Below, piece by piece: positions 63,302 to 64,000 of a stretch of 64,000 nucleotides of DNA. Each line of letters starts with the position of its first letter. Position 1 is the first letter of the stretch. Below the pieces are notes generated by a model, which saw only the letters and a program-made list of their open reading frames with translations, was not told the origin of the DNA and ran no database searches. This DNA comes from Streptosporangium sandarakinum. Its GTDB lineage: Bacteria; Actinomycetota; Actinomycetes; Streptosporangiales; Streptosporangiaceae. The stretch is from NCBI RefSeq assembly GCF_013409935.1, contig NZ_JACCCO010000001.1, positions 3,224,001 through 3,288,000 on the forward strand. The letters are read 5' to 3'. A program made the translations under genes and the position numbers.

Positions 63302-63941
63302 CCGCGAACACGACGAGCTGGGCCCGGTCGCGGGCCCGGAGCTTGACCATGGCACGGCTGACATGGGTGCGCACCGTGTCGGGGCTGATGACCAGCTCCC
63401 GGGCGATCTCGTCGTTCGACCGGCCGGTGGCGACCCAGGCGACCATCTCGCGTTCCCGAGGGGTGAGGGAGTCGAGACCCTCGACCGGACCGGCGTCGTG
63501 GCGGCCGAACAGGCCGATGACCTTCCGCGTGACGGACGGCGAGAGCAGCGCCTCCCCCGACGCGACGACCCTGATCGCGTGGGCCAGCTCCTCCGGGGCG
63601 CCGTCCTTGAGGACGAACCCACTGGCCCCGGCCTGAAGCGCGGCGAAGACGTACCGGTCGGTCTCGAAGGTCGTGACGACGACCACCCGGGTGCCGTCGA
63701 GCGCGGGATCGGCCGCGACGGCCCGCAACGTGTCGATGCCGTCCATTCCCGGCATGCGGATGTCGAGCAGGAGGACGTCGGGCCGGGTGTCGGCCAGCAG
63801 CCGGAGGGCCGCGGCGCCGTCGGCCGCCTCACCGGCGAACTCCAGATCCGGCTCGCGTTCGATGAGGGCCCGCAGCCCCATGCGCACGACGGCCTGGTCA
63901 TCGGCGACCGCGACGCGGATCGGACCGGCCGGCGCGCTCAC
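63276..63941 (-). CDS. NarL/LuxR-type response regulator
   Basis: A 221-residue two-component regulator. Receiver domain: acidic pair in VAVADDQ, phospho-acceptor aspartate in VLLLDIRMPGMDG, conserved threonine region VVVVTTFE, lysine in GFVLKDG. Output domain: LuxR HTH in LTPREREMVAWVATGRSNDE and VRTHVSRAMVKL. The GTG at 63941 follows GGGGGG; the frame is open to 63980. It overlaps the end of the upstream gene by GTGA, which suggests that the upstream gene is its histidine kinase. Its end overlaps the convergent secY end by 26 bases. Confidence 0.93.
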   Translation of the reverse strand: MSAPAGPIRVAVADDQAVVRMGLRALIEREPDLEFAGEAADGAAALRLLADTRPDVLLLDIRMPGMDGIDTLRAVAADPALDGTRVVVVTTFETDRYVFAALQAGASGFVLKDGAPEELAHAIRVVASGEALLSPSVTRKVIGLFGRHDAGPVEGLDSLTPREREMVAWVATGRSNDEIARELVISPDTVRTHVSRAMVKLRARDRAQLVVFAVRSGLAIP

Positions 63942-64000
63942 ACGTCCCCCCGGAAGCCCGCGCCGTCCACGGGGAGGCACACGCCGTCCCTGGGGAAGCG
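63938..64000 (-). CDS. C-terminal end of the upstream gene, probably sensor kinase (partial)
   Basis: Reading the minus strand from the window edge, 20 codons (RFPRDGVCLPVDGAGFRGDV) end with a TGA that overlaps the response-regulator start in GTGA. A coupled gene in front of a NarL-type regulator is usually its histidine kinase; with only 20 residues this cannot be confirmed. Confidence 0.45.
   Translation of the reverse strand, partial: RFPRDGVCLPVDGAGFRGDV

Overview
The window is very GC-rich (roughly 70 percent by eye), dense with genes, and uses many GTG and a few TTG starts. It carries a two-domain germacradienol/geosmin synthase, conservon (cvn) operons with roadblock, DUF742 and small-GTPase proteins, and a ROK-controlled xylose operon. 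This points to a filamentous actinomycete; a Streptosporangiales-like relative is my guess, not shown. No tRNA, rRNA, complete transposon, prophage or CRISPR array was seen.

Layout. 1-9650: purine genes (end of purA, purD), a glycerophosphodiesterase, a CorA transporter, a MurA-type enol-pyruvyl transferase followed by a two-domain regulator, and a drug/metabolite exporter. 9780-12370: a HisC-type aminotransferase, an Uma2 nuclease-fold protein and an NrtR-like regulator with a broken Nudix box. 12383-21971: a surface-glycan block holding a secreted DUF4434 protein, three glycosyltransferases, WecB and a WecC-type dehydrogenase, which together would supply UDP-ManNAcA. 22268-30030: an epoxide-hydrolase-fold protein lacking its nucleophile and catalytic His, a DEAD-box helicase, an ABC exporter pair, a lipoprotein/membrane-protein pair and an SDR. 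30153-37469: two convergent conservons, cvnA1-B1-(small ORF)-C1-D1 facing cvnA2-B2-C2, the second without a GTPase. 37571-42491: a DUF998 protein, then xylAB divergent from a ROK repressor. 42492-44132: a lower-GC scar where a truncated acetyltransferase and a truncated XRE regulator run into each other, next to a HAD hydrolase. 44357-49964: VOC protein, exporter, and an envelope/stress cluster (DUF3618, DUF1469, BrkB, DUF3140, GlsB) with candidate SigB-type promoters. 50341-57735: a beta-glucosidase fused in frame to a LacI repressor, a SRPBCC protein, MarR divergent from a Ddn-hemerythrin fusion, and geosmin synthase. 57904-64000: a PadR-controlled ABC exporter, a DUF1697 protein, a truncated MFS gene behind twin operators, a stand-alone SecY with a 9-residue repeat tail, and a NarL/LuxR response regulator with the end of its probable kinase.

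The most unusual content is architectural: the GH1-LacI chimera, the paired conservons sharing one GTPase gene, the stand-alone SecY with a basic repeat tail, the epoxide hydrolase without its catalytic residues, and several scars of gene loss. Short GTACGG-centred inverted repeats recur in the intergenic spaces and build hairpins, including one perfect 46-bp palindrome. All functional calls rest on motif recognition by reading; no database search was run.
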